Shown: positions 1 through 7,910 of the stretch, piece by piece
Position numbering within the stretch: position 1 is the first letter of the stretch
How the letters are laid out: each line of letters begins with the position of its first letter
Program-made: the position numbers and the translations under genes
Notes under the pieces: generated by a model
The model's input: the letters and a program-made list of their open reading frames with translations, nothing else
What the model was told of the DNA's origin: nothing
Databases searched by the model: none
Source: an uncultured Actinomyces sp.
GTDB lineage: Bacteria; Actinomycetota; Actinomycetes; Actinomycetales; Actinomycetaceae
DNA length: 53,589 bases
Direction of reading: 5' to 3'
Assembly (NCBI GenBank): GCA_937926195.1
Contig: CALEXZ010000005.1
Coordinates: 1 to 53,589 of the forward strand

Positions 1-616
1 CCCAGTCCTCCAGGCGCTCGACGTCGCGCATGAGCGGCCAGGCGTGGGCGAGCAGCTGGTGGGCGACGAGCACCGGCTGGGCGTGCTGCATGTGGGTGCG
101 CCCGGGCATGATCGCCTCGTCGGCACGGGCCGCCTGGTTGATGAGGGCGTCGACGACGTCGAGCACGAGACCGGCGACGTGACGCGCCTGGTCGCGCAGG
201 TACATGCGGATGAGCGTGGCGATCTGGTCGTTGCGCGAGCGCCCGGCGCGCAGGCGCCCGCCCAGGTCCTCGCCGACGCGCTCCATGAGGCCGCGCTCAA
301 GCGCGGTGTGCACGTCCTCGTCGGCCGGGGTGGGTGCGAAGGCGCCGCTGACGACGTCCTCCTCCAGGCGGTCGAGAGCAGCGAGCATGGCACTGAGCTG
401 GGCCTCGTCAAGCAGGCCGACGCAGGCCAGCGCCCGGGCGTGGGCACGCGAGCCGGCGATGTCGTAGCGGGCCAGGCGCCAGTCGAAGTGGGTGGACACG
501 CTCAGGGCCGTCAGGGCGTCGGCCGGTCCCCCGCTGAATCGTCCGCCCCACAGGCTGATACCGGGGGTGTCGGGCTGGTCGGGCGTCTGCGGCGTCAGGC
601 TCGTCATGCGGCCCAT
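1..616 (-). CDS. argH: Argininosuccinate lyase, N-terminal part (cut by window edge)
   Basis: Last arginine-pathway enzyme, splitting argininosuccinate into arginine and fumarate in the cytoplasm. About 205 N-terminal codons are present and the rest lies beyond base 1. The frame reads LWGGRFSGGPADAL near the start, then RSRNDQIAT and GRTHMQHAQPVL, which are lyase-superfamily landmarks of ArgH. Two in-frame ATGs exist (616 and 607). GGGGAG lies nine bases before the first, so 616 is preferred. It follows argG after about 100 bases that hold a strong hairpin, so it may be only partly co-transcribed with argG. Confidence 0.93.
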   Translation of the reverse strand, partial: MGRMTSLTPQTPDQPDTPGISLWGGRFSGGPADALTALSVSTHFDWRLARYDIAGSRAHARALACVGLLDEAQLSAMLAALDRLEEDVVSGAFAPTPADEDVHTALERGLMERVGEDLGGRLRAGRSRNDQIATLIRMYLRDQARHVAGLVLDVVDALINQAARADEAIMPGRTHMQHAQPVLVAHQLLAHAWPLMRDVERLEDW

Positions 617-671
617 TGTGCCCCGCTCCCCTGCGGCCGGGCCACGCACCTCGGAGCGTCGCACGGGCACA

Positions 672-703
672 CGGCCCGGCCGCCCACCGGGGCGGCCGGG
701 CCG
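672..703 (-). terminator. GC-rich hairpin downstream of argG
   Basis: Perfect inverted repeat: CGGCCCGGCCGCC (672-684) pairs with GGCGGCCGGGCCG (691-703), and one more pair closes a four-base loop. It lies between the argG stop and the argH start. There is no T-run on either side, so it is a terminator or attenuator of the type common in this window, or an mRNA stabiliser. Confidence 0.5.
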
Positions 704-720
704 CTGCGGGGACGGCTGGA

Positions 721-1944
721 TCAGTAGCCGGTGCCCCGGCCCAGGCGCACGTCGCGGGCCGCGGCGAGCTTGGACTGCATCCCGTAGATCTCGATGAAGC
801 CCCGCGAGGAGGACTGGTCGAAGGTGTCCCCCGAGTCATAGGTCGCCAGGTTGAAGTCGTACAGACCGGTGTCGGTACGGCGGCCGTTGACGACGGCGCG
901 CCCGCCGTGCAGGACGAGGCGGATGTCGCCGGTGACGTACTGCTGGGTGTCCTCGATGAAGACGTCCATGGACTTCTTCAGGGGCGAGTACCACTGGGCC
1001 TCGTAGACGAGCTCGCTCCACGTCTGCTCCATCTGCCGCTTGTAGCGGTGCTGCATGCGCTCAAGCGTGACGGCCTCCAGGGCACGGTGGGCCTCGATGA
1101 GGGTGACGGCCCCGGGCGCCTCGTAGATCTCGCGGGACTTGATGCCCACGAGCCGGTCCTCCACCATGTCGATGCGGCCGACGCCCTGGGCGCCGGCACG
1201 GCGGTTGAGCTCCTGGATGGCCTGGAGCGGGGTGACCGGCTCGCCGTCGATGGCCGTGGGCACACCCTGCTCGAAGTGGATGATGACCTCGTCCGGCAGC
1301 GGCGGGTAGCCGGGGTCGTCGGTGTAGGTGTAGACGTCCTTCGTCGGGGCGTTCCACAGGTCCTCGAGGAAACCGGTCTCGATGGCGCGGCCCCACACGT
1401 TCTGGTCGATGGAGAAGGGGTTGTGCTTCGTCGTCTCGATCGGCAGGCCGTGCTTCTCCGCGTAGTCGATGGCGAGGTCACGTGTGAGGGCGAGGTCGCG
1501 CACCGGCGACAGGCAGTTCATGTCCGGGGCCATGGAGGTGATGGCGACCTCGAAGCGGACCTGGTCGTTGCCCTTGCCGGTGCAGCCGTGGGCGACGGTG
1601 GAGGCGCCGAACTCGCGGGCGGCGCGCACCAGGTGCTTGGCGATGACGGGGCGCGACAGGGCAGACACGAGCGGGTAGGTGCCCTCGTACAGGGCGTTGG
1701 CCTTGAGCGCAGGCATGCAGTACTCGGTGGCGAACTCGTCGCGGGCGTCCGCCACGTAGGCCTCAACGGCACCGCAGTCGAGGGCTCGCTGACGGATGAC
1801 CTCCAGGTCCTCACCACCCTGGCCGACGTCGACGGCGACCGTGACGACCTCTCGTCCGGTCTGCTCGCCGATCCAGCCGATTGCGACGGAGGTGTCCAGG
1901 CCTCCTGAGTACGCCAGGACGACACGGTCCTTGTGAGCGCTCAT
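721..1944 (-). CDS. argG: Argininosuccinate synthase
   Basis: Joins citrulline and aspartate with ATP to form argininosuccinate. The 407-residue protein opens with the N-type ATP pyrophosphatase P-loop (VVLAYSGGLDTS). It carries EYCMPAL, GCTGKGNDQVRFE and KHNPFSIDQNVWGR, and it has full family length. Two adjacent ATGs exist (1947 and 1944). AAGGAAG at 1957-1951 is better spaced for 1944, giving MSAHKDR. It lies downstream of argR and upstream of argH, and is separated from argR by about 110 bases with an unusual pair of alternative hairpins. Confidence 0.96.
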   Translation of the reverse strand: MSAHKDRVVLAYSGGLDTSVAIGWIGEQTGREVVTVAVDVGQGGEDLEVIRQRALDCGAVEAYVADARDEFATEYCMPALKANALYEGTYPLVSALSRPVIAKHLVRAAREFGASTVAHGCTGKGNDQVRFEVAITSMAPDMNCLSPVRDLALTRDLAIDYAEKHGLPIETTKHNPFSIDQNVWGRAIETGFLEDLWNAPTKDVYTYTDDPGYPPLPDEVIIHFEQGVPTAIDGEPVTPLQAIQELNRRAGAQGVGRIDMVEDRLVGIKSREIYEAPGAVTLIEAHRALEAVTLERMQHRYKRQMEQTWSELVYEAQWYSPLKKSMDVFIEDTQQYVTGDIRLVLHGGRAVVNGRRTDTGLYDFNLATYDSGDTFDQSSSRGFIEIYGMQSKLAAARDVRLGRGTGY

Positions 1945-1970
1945 CATTCTCTTCCTTCATGGTGGGACAC

Positions 1971-1998
1971 GGCGGGTGGGGACCCGCCTTTTTGGCGG
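1971..1998 (-). promoter_or_regulatory. Two mutually exclusive hairpins in the argG leader
   Basis: On the minus strand CCGCC (1998-1994), AAAAA, GGCGGGT (1988-1982), CCCC and ACCCGCC (1977-1971) follow each other. The middle segment can pair with either neighbour, so two exclusive stem-loops are possible just upstream of the argG ribosome-binding site. On the plus strand the second hairpin is followed by five T, which looks like an intrinsic terminator pointing away from argG. A regulatory role is inferred, not shown. Confidence 0.3.
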
Positions 1999-2055
1999 TA
2001 GTGGTCTGGCATGGGTGGGGGCCGTGGGGACGGCCGTGGAAGCCGGGCCGTCGGC

Positions 2056-2604
2056 TCAGGGTCGCTCGGTACGTCGCTGGGCGGGGTCCGCCAGGGCCAG
2101 CAAGTGGAAGGCCAGACCCGAGGCGATCTCCTGGGAGCGTGTGATGACGAGAACCGTGTCGTCGCCGGCGATGCAGCCGAGCACTCCCGGGAACATGGCG
2201 TCATCGACCGCGCTGGCCAGCAGCTGGGCGCCGCCCGCCGGGGTGCGCAGGACCAGCTGGGAGTCGGCCCACTCGGCGGTGACGAGCAGGTCCGCGCACC
2301 AGCGCGAGAGCCGGGACGTGGAGCGCGTGGCCGTGTCCGCGGCGCTCGCCCTGGCGCCGTGCACCTGACCGGGTGCTCCTGCCTCGGGAATCGCGTACAC
2401 CTGGGTGCCCGCCACCCTGACCTTGGTGGCGCGCAGCTCAACAAGGTCACGTGACAGGGTCGCCTGGGTGGTGGACACCCCGCGTGCGACAAGCGCGTCA
2501 CGCAGCTCGGCCTGGGATCGAATGCGCTCCTTGCTGAGGATCTGGGTGATGAGCGCGTGACGAGCCGCCTTCGTCTGGGGGGCGGCGCTCGAGACGTCGC
2601 TCAT
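2056..2604 (-). CDS. argR: Arginine repressor ArgR
   Basis: Arginine-dependent hexameric repressor of arginine biosynthesis. 182 residues: an N-terminal winged helix-turn-helix (ALITQILSKERIRSQAELRDAL, then STTQATLSRDLVEL), and a C-terminal oligomerisation and arginine-binding domain ending near CIAGDDTVLVITRS. The ATG (2604) overlaps the argD stop as ATGA and is preceded by GGGAGGAG, which rules out the longer in-frame extension inside argD. It probably acts on the argC promoter region. Confidence 0.94.
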   Translation of the reverse strand: MSDVSSAAPQTKAARHALITQILSKERIRSQAELRDALVARGVSTTQATLSRDLVELRATKVRVAGTQVYAIPEAGAPGQVHGARASAADTATRSTSRLSRWCADLLVTAEWADSQLVLRTPAGGAQLLASAVDDAMFPGVLGCIAGDDTVLVITRSQEIASGLAFHLLALADPAQRRTERP

Positions 2605-3872
2605 GGCTGCTCCTCCCGGTTCAGGCGGGCGGCCAGGACCTCGCCCAGTGCGGTGGTCAGGGCGTGGGCGTCGTCGTCGCTGAGGATGAGCGGCGGCGCC
2701 AGGCGCAGGGTGTCGGGGCGGGGCGCGTTGACGATGAAGCCCCGCTCCAGCAGATCGGCAGCCACCTCGGCCGCGGAACCCACGCCCGGGTCGAGGACGA
2801 CGCCCAGCAGCAGGCCTGCGCCACGCACGCCCGCGACCCCGGGCAGGGCGGCGATCTGCGCGACCCAGCGTCCGCCCAGCTCGGTGGCCCGCTCCAGCAG
2901 GCGCTCCCGACCGAGGGTGCGGATGACGGCCAGGGCGGCGGCCGCACACACGGGGTTGCCGCCGAAGGTCGTGCCGTGCTGGCCGGGTGTGAGCAGGCGA
3001 CTGGCCTCCCCGGTGGCGACGACCGCGCCGATGGGCAGTCCCGCCCCCAGCCCCTTGGCGAGGGTGACGACGTCGGGGGTGACCCCGGGGGCCAGCAGGT
3101 GGTGGGCCATCCAGGACCCGGTGCGTCCCATGCCCGTCTGCACCTCGTCGATGACGAGCAGGGCGCCCGCCTCGCGGGTGAGCTCGCGGGCCGTGGCGAT
3201 GAGGCCCTCGGGCAGGGGCCTGACCCCGGCCTCGCCCTGGATGGGCTCGATGAACAGTGCGGCGACGTCGGGCCCCATGGCGGCGCGCAGCGCGTCGGCG
3301 TCGGCGGGGACGAACTCGACGCCGCCGGGCAGCGGCTCGAAGGGCTCGCGGTAGGCGGCCTTGTGGGTGAGCGCGAGGGCACCCATGGTGCGCCCGTGGA
3401 AGGCGTTGTCGAGCGCGAGGACGCGGGGCCGGTTGGCGCCTCCGTGGCGGCGGGCGATCTTGAGCGCCGCCTCGTTGGCCTCAGTCCCCGAGTTGGCGAG
3501 GAAGACCTTGCTGTCGGAGGCCGGTGAGCCGGGGTGGACGAGGCCGATGAGGGACTCGGCGAGCTCGACCTGGGCCGGGGTGGTGAAGAAGTTCGACACG
3601 TGGCCCAGGGTGCTCAGCTGCTGGGTCACGGCCTCGACGACCGCGGGGTGGGCGTGACCGAGGCAGTTGACGGCGATGCCGGCGAGCAGGTCGACGTACT
3701 CCTTGCCGTCGGCGTCCCACACGTGGGCTCCCTCGCCGCGCACGAGGACCCGGCTGGGGGTGCCGAAGGTGTTCATGACGGCGCCGGTGTAGCGCTCCAG
3801 CCAGGCGGCGCCGGTGGTGGCGCCGACGGCAGGTCCAGGTGCCGGTGTGCCAGGTTCGGACAGGACGGTCAT
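2601..3872 (-). CDS. argD: Acetylornithine aminotransferase
   Basis: PLP-dependent class III aminotransferase that turns N-acetylglutamate semialdehyde into N-acetylornithine with glutamate. 423 residues with NSGTEANEAALKIAR, the PLP-contacting DEVQTGMGRTG segment and the Schiff-base lysine in TLAKGLGAG. Start and stop overlap argB and argR as ATGA on both sides, indicating translational coupling. In many actinobacteria argF lies between argD and argR; here there is no room for it. Confidence 0.96.
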   Translation of the reverse strand: MTVLSEPGTPAPGPAVGATTGAAWLERYTGAVMNTFGTPSRVLVRGEGAHVWDADGKEYVDLLAGIAVNCLGHAHPAVVEAVTQQLSTLGHVSNFFTTPAQVELAESLIGLVHPGSPASDSKVFLANSGTEANEAALKIARRHGGANRPRVLALDNAFHGRTMGALALTHKAAYREPFEPLPGGVEFVPADADALRAAMGPDVAALFIEPIQGEAGVRPLPEGLIATARELTREAGALLVIDEVQTGMGRTGSWMAHHLLAPGVTPDVVTLAKGLGAGLPIGAVVATGEASRLLTPGQHGTTFGGNPVCAAAALAVIRTLGRERLLERATELGGRWVAQIAALPGVAGVRGAGLLLGVVLDPGVGSAAEVAADLLERGFIVNAPRPDTLRLAPPLILSDDDAHALTTALGEVLAARLNREEQP

Positions 3873-4792
3873 AGGCTCTTACCTCCGTTGAGCGGTGGTA
3901 CCGGGGCGTCGCCGGGGTGGATGACGGTGCCCACACCCTGGTCGGTGATGATCTCCAGGAGCATGCTGTGGGCCTGACGTCCGTCGACGACGTGGGCCTG
4001 CCCCACTCCCCCGCGCACGGCCCGCAGACAGGCCTCCATCTTGGGGATCATCCCGGAGTCGAGCGTAGGCAGGAGCTTCTCGAGCGCCGCTGCGCTCATG
4101 AAGGGCACCAGCGAGCTGCGGTCGGGCCAGGCGGTGTAGAGCCCCTCGACATCGGTGAGCATGAGCAGCGTGCGTGCCTTGAGCGCCACGGCGATGGCGG
4201 CGGCGGCCGTGTCGGCGTTGATGTTGAGGACCGTCTCGGAGTCCGTCGTCAGCGGGGCGACCGAGGAGATCACGGGGATACGGCCCTGGTTGAGCAGGTC
4301 GATGATGGGCTGGGGGCTGACGTCGACGACGTCGCCGACAAGGCCGACGTCGACGCTCTGCCCGTCCACGGTCGCCAGGCGCTGGCGGGCCCGCAGCAGA
4401 CCGCCGTCCTCGCCGCTGATGCCGACCGCGGCGGAGCCGTCGGTGTTGAGCAGGGAGACGAGCTCGCGCTGCACGGAGCCGGTGAGGACCATGCGGACCA
4501 CGTCCATGACCTCGGGCGTGGTGACGCGCAGGCCGCCGCGGAACTCGGACTCGATGCCCAGACGCTCGAGCATGGCGTTGATCTGGGGTCCGCCGCCGTG
4601 GACGACGACGGGGTACACCCCGACCTGGTGGAGGAACAGGATGTCCTGGGCGAAGGCGCGTTTGAGGTCGTCGTTGACCATGGCGTTGCCGCCGTACTTG
4701 ATGACCATGGTGGCGCCCTTGTAGGTACGCAGCCAGGGCATGGCCTCCAGGAGGACGGCCGCCTTCTCGGTGGGGGGGATGGTGGTGCTCAT
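3869..4792 (-). CDS. argB: Acetylglutamate kinase
   Basis: Phosphorylates N-acetylglutamate and is usually the arginine feedback-inhibited step. 307 residues of the amino acid kinase fold, with MVIKYGGNAM near residue 30, VVVHGGGPQI, and the nucleotide-site region LTDVEGLY. ATG at 4792 gives MSTTIPP. Longer in-frame starts would extend into a region with no family similarity. The 3' end overlaps argD by four bases, and argJ ends 43 bases upstream. Confidence 0.95.
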   Translation of the reverse strand: MSTTIPPTEKAAVLLEAMPWLRTYKGATMVIKYGGNAMVNDDLKRAFAQDILFLHQVGVYPVVVHGGGPQINAMLERLGIESEFRGGLRVTTPEVMDVVRMVLTGSVQRELVSLLNTDGSAAVGISGEDGGLLRARQRLATVDGQSVDVGLVGDVVDVSPQPIIDLLNQGRIPVISSVAPLTTDSETVLNINADTAAAAIAVALKARTLLMLTDVEGLYTAWPDRSSLVPFMSAAALEKLLPTLDSGMIPKMEACLRAVRGGVGQAHVVDGRQAHSMLLEIITDQGVGTVIHPGDAPVPPLNGGKSL

Positions 4793-4835
4793 GGCTGCTC
4801 TCGCAAGGGTCGCGGATGGTGAGGGCTGGCGCCGC

Positions 4836-6020
4836 TCAGGTGTGGTAGTCGGCGTTGATAGTGACGTAGCCGTGGGTGAGGTCATTGGTCCAGACCGTCG
4901 CCTGGGCATCGCCCTCGGCCAGGAGGATGTCGATGCGGGTCTCGCGCGGTGTCATGTCCACGGTGGCCGGGTCCTCGCCGAGTCCCCCGTGGCTGAAGAC
5001 AGTCACCCCGTTGATGGCGACGTCGACCTCGTCCGGGTCGAAGGGGCAGACCTCGGCCGGCACGGTGCCCAGCTGGGACAGGACGCGCCCCCAGTTGGGG
5101 TCCTCGCCCGCCACAGCGCACTTGAGCAGGTTGGAGGAGGAGACCGTGCGGGCGGCGGCCTCCGCGGCGGCCTCGCTCACCGCGCCTGAGACGGTGATGG
5201 CGATGTCGTGTGTGGCGCCCTCGGCGTCGGCGACGAGGCGGCGCGAGAGCAGTCCCAGCACCTGTGTCACGGCCGCGTCGAGCTCGGCCTGGCTCGGTAC
5301 GGCGCCCGAGGCCCCGGAGGCGAGCATGAGCACGGTGTCGTTTGTCGACATGCACCCGTCGGAGCTGATGCGGTTGACGGTGCGGGCCGTGGCCCGCGCC
5401 AGCGCGGCCTGGGCTCCGGTCGGGTCGACGACGGCGTCGGTGGTCAGCACGCACAGCATGGTGGCCAGGCCCGGCGCCAGCATCCCGACGCCCTTGATCA
5501 TCCCGCCCAGGTGCCAGGTGGCCCCGTCGGCGGTGCTCAGGGTGAGGGCGTCCTCCTTGGAGACCGTGTCCGTCGTCATGATGGCGGTGGCGGCCTCGTG
5601 CGCGCCGCGCTCCTCAGCGGTGAGGGCGTCGACGGCGGCCGCGGCGCCGTCGAGCAGCAGCGGCATGTCCAGGGGCACGCCGATGACGCCGGTGGAGCAC
5701 ACGAGGACGTCGGTGGCCTCGGGCAGGCCGAGGAGCGTGGCGACGTGGGCGGCGGTGGCGGCGGCGTCGGCCGCACCCTGGGGGCCGGTGCAGGCGTTGG
5801 CGCTGCCGGAGTTGAGGATGACGGCTCGGGCGTGCCCGTCGGCGACGGCGGCGCGCGAGAAGGTCACGGGTGCGGCCGCGACCCGGTTGGTGGTGAAGAC
5901 GCCTGCGGCCACGTCGAGCGGGCCGTCGTTGACGACGAGGGCGAGGTCGGCTCGCCCGGAGGCCTTGAGGCCGGCGCGTACGCCCGCGGCGCGGAAGCCC
6001 TGTGCGGCGGTGATGCTCAC
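4836..6020 (-). CDS. argJ: Glutamate N-acetyltransferase / ornithine acetyltransferase
   Basis: Ntn-type enzyme that recycles the acetyl group from acetylornithine to glutamate; bifunctional forms also use acetyl-CoA. 394 residues. The self-cleavage site is seen as GLATMLC, placing the nucleophile at Thr187. The segments NSGSANACTG and GEDPNWGR are family hallmarks. Start is GTG at 6020, overlapping the argC stop as GTGA, with AAGGAG seven bases upstream. Whether it also acts as a full N-acetylglutamate synthase cannot be told from sequence. Confidence 0.95.
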   Translation of the reverse strand: MSITAAQGFRAAGVRAGLKASGRADLALVVNDGPLDVAAGVFTTNRVAAAPVTFSRAAVADGHARAVILNSGSANACTGPQGAADAAATAAHVATLLGLPEATDVLVCSTGVIGVPLDMPLLLDGAAAAVDALTAEERGAHEAATAIMTTDTVSKEDALTLSTADGATWHLGGMIKGVGMLAPGLATMLCVLTTDAVVDPTGAQAALARATARTVNRISSDGCMSTNDTVLMLASGASGAVPSQAELDAAVTQVLGLLSRRLVADAEGATHDIAITVSGAVSEAAAEAAARTVSSSNLLKCAVAGEDPNWGRVLSQLGTVPAEVCPFDPDEVDVAINGVTVFSHGGLGEDPATVDMTPRETRIDILLAEGDAQATVWTNDLTHGYVTINADYHT

Positions 6021-7126
6021 GGTGCGACTCCTTGGGTGACGACCCCTGTGGTCTCGGGCAGGCCGAGTGCGAGGTTGAGGGACTGGAGGGCGGCACTGGC
6101 GGTGCCCTTGCCGAGGTTGTCGATGGCGCACATCATGACGGCGACACCGGCGGCGCGGTCGTAGGCGACCTGGACGGTGGCCAGGCCGGAGCCGGTGACC
6201 GTCCCGGTGGTGGGCCAGGTGCCCTCGGGCAGGAGGTGGACGAGGGCCTCTGCCTGCCCGGCGGTTCCGTAGGCCCCCTGCCAGGCCGAGCGCAGGGCCT
6301 CGTCGGGGTGCTCGCTGTGCAGGACACGCTCGCTCACGGGGGCGGTGACGGTGGCGAGGATGCCGCGGCTCATGGGCACGAGCACCGGTGTGAACGAGAT
6401 CCGGGTGAGGCCGCTGCCCGCCCCGGCGACCTCGAGGTTCTGGATGATCTCGGGGATGTGCCGGTGGGTGCCGCCGACGGCGTAGGGCTGGGCGCTTCCG
6501 AGCGCCTCAGCGGCGCTGAGATGGGGCTTGAGGGACTTGCCGGCCCCGGAGTAGCCGACGGCGAGGACGGCAGTGAGGTGACCGACCTCGATGAGCCCGG
6601 CTGCGGCACCGGGCTGGGCGGCGAGGGTGACGGCGGTGACGTTGCAGCCGGGGACCGCGATGCGCCGCGTCGCGGCAAGCTCGGCGCGCTGGGCGCGGGC
6701 GGTCGTCTCCGAGGCGTGGAGCAGCTCGGGCATGCCGTAGGTCCAGGGCTCGGCGTGCTCCGTACCGTAGAAGGCCTGCCAGGCCGCGGCGCTCGTGAGG
6801 CGGTGGTCGGCACCGCAGTCGATGAGCAGGGGCGTGCGGCCGGTGGCGGCGGCGCGGGACTCCAGCGCGGCGGTGAGCTCGCCGGAGGCACCATGGGGAA
6901 GGGCGAGGACGACGACGTCGTGACCGACGAGGGTGTCGACCTCGGTGGGCTCGACGAGACGCTGGGCCAGGTCGATGAGGTGGGGGTGGTGCTGTCCGAG
7001 GAGGGTGCCTGCGGAGGAGCCCGCGGTGAGGGCGCCGATCTCGATCTCAGGATGGGCGCTCAGGAGACGCAGAACCTCTCCGCCCGCGTAACCCGTCGCA
7101 CCGGCGACCGCAACTGTCCAGGTCAT
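6017..7126 (-). CDS. argC: N-acetyl-gamma-glutamyl-phosphate reductase
   Basis: NADPH-dependent reductase of the third arginine step and first gene of the arg operon. 369 residues: Rossmann start VAVAGATGYAGGEVLRLL, catalytic cysteine in VPGCNVTAV, and GTHRHIPEI with the conserved His. An in-frame ATG at 7141 is also open, but 7126 fits better: TATGGT sits exactly six bases upstream, the same leaderless layout seen at other genes here, and no ribosome-binding site is visible. Confidence 0.94.
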   Translation of the reverse strand: MTWTVAVAGATGYAGGEVLRLLSAHPEIEIGALTAGSSAGTLLGQHHPHLIDLAQRLVEPTEVDTLVGHDVVVLALPHGASGELTAALESRAAATGRTPLLIDCGADHRLTSAAAWQAFYGTEHAEPWTYGMPELLHASETTARAQRAELAATRRIAVPGCNVTAVTLAAQPGAAAGLIEVGHLTAVLAVGYSGAGKSLKPHLSAAEALGSAQPYAVGGTHRHIPEIIQNLEVAGAGSGLTRISFTPVLVPMSRGILATVTAPVSERVLHSEHPDEALRSAWQGAYGTAGQAEALVHLLPEGTWPTTGTVTGSGLATVQVAYDRAAGVAVMMCAIDNLGKGTASAALQSLNLALGLPETTGVVTQGVAP

Positions 7127-7132
7127 GCGAAA

Positions 7133-7138
7133 ACCATA
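7133..7138 (-). promoter_or_regulatory. -10 element of argC (leaderless)
   Basis: TATGGT on the minus strand, six bases before the argC ATG at 7126, so transcription would start at or within a base or two of the start codon. No clear -35 hexamer. Confidence 0.5.
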
Positions 7139-7166
7139 CATGGACCTGCATAGACATACGGAGACG
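7133..7166 (-). promoter_or_regulatory. Candidate ArgR operator at the argC promoter
   Basis: The stretch carries several ATG/CAT half-site-like words (TATGCA, CATGTATG, TATGTCTATG) that loosely resemble actinobacterial ARG boxes, and it overlaps the argC -10. The match is imperfect and the call rests mainly on position in front of an arg operon that encodes argR. Confidence 0.35.
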
Positions 7167-7296
7167 GAGGGGGTGCTCTCGCGTCTGCTTCATCACAGCG
7201 GCCTGTAACGCCAGCGGGAGCACGCCCGGCGCACCAGCACTGAGAGGGTCAGTACTGGGGATCGGTGCTGGGAATCGGTGCCGACAAGCGCCGGGA

Positions 7297-7791
7297 TCAG
7301 TGCTGCGCGGTCAGTGTCTGGAGGATGGAGCCTGCCCAGGTGCGCACGGCCTCGACGTCGATGTAGTTGCCCTCGGCGGCCCCACCCATGCGCGCGATCG
7401 TGCGCTCGCGCAGGCTCAGGTGCACCGGGTCGAAGCGGCCCGCGAAGGTCACGTGGTTCTCGACGTCGAGGGACAGCAGCACGGGACCGATGCGGTGCGG
7501 GTCGGCGATCCGGCCCTGGGGCAGGCCGGACAGGCCCACCGAGAAGGCCCACACGGGCTTGGTGGACAGCTGCTGCTGGAAGCGCTCGGTGAAGTCCGTC
7601 GCCTCCTGCGTCCAGCGCGTCATGTAGATGGCGCTGCCCAGGATGAAGGCGTCGTAGCCGTCGACGTCGTCGACGAGCTCGGGCCGCCTGACGTCGACCT
7701 CCAGGCCACCGGCCCGGAGCTGCTCGGCGACTACGGTGGCGATCTCATCGGTTGAGCCGTGGCGGGAGGAGGATGTCAGGAGGATCTTCAT
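7297..7791 (-). CDS. Flavodoxin-domain protein
   Basis: A 164-residue flavodoxin-like protein that probably binds FMN and acts as an electron carrier or a HemG-type oxidase. The phosphate loop is replaced by SSSRHGSTDEIA at residues 7-18, and the middle holds DAFILGSAIYMTRW, typical of the Flavodoxin_5 group that includes protoporphyrinogen oxidase HemG. No haem gene is nearby to support that role. It is a monocistronic unit on the minus strand, closed off from pheT by a hairpin at 7873-7907. GATACT six bases before the ATG is a near-match to the leaderless -10 pattern of the window. Confidence 0.75.
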   Translation of the reverse strand: MKILLTSSSRHGSTDEIATVVAEQLRAGGLEVDVRRPELVDDVDGYDAFILGSAIYMTRWTQEATDFTERFQQQLSTKPVWAFSVGLSGLPQGRIADPHRIGPVLLSLDVENHVTFAGRFDPVHLSLRERTIARMGGAAEGNYIDVEAVRTWAGSILQTLTAQH

Positions 7792-7872
7792 GTCCCCAGT
7801 ATCACGTCACCGGCGTACGGCCACAGGCGTTCGGCACAGGCCGGCGGGTGAGGACCCCCACAGCGGGGGGCG

Positions 7873-7907
7873 GGTCGGCTGCCGCACGAGGAGCGCGGCA
7901 GCCGACC
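7873..7907 (-). terminator. Hairpin at the 3' end of pheT
   Basis: Perfect 13-bp inverted repeat, GGTCGGCTGCCGC (7873-7885) with GCGGCAGCCGACC (7895-7907), nine-base loop, directly after the pheT stop. No T-run follows. Probable terminator of pheST. Confidence 0.6.
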
Positions 7908-7910
7908 GCC

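Noticed and set aside
7230..7290. Near-repeats of ATCGGTGC between argC and the flavodoxin gene
   Set aside because: Two short imperfect copies only; no sign of structure or conservation.
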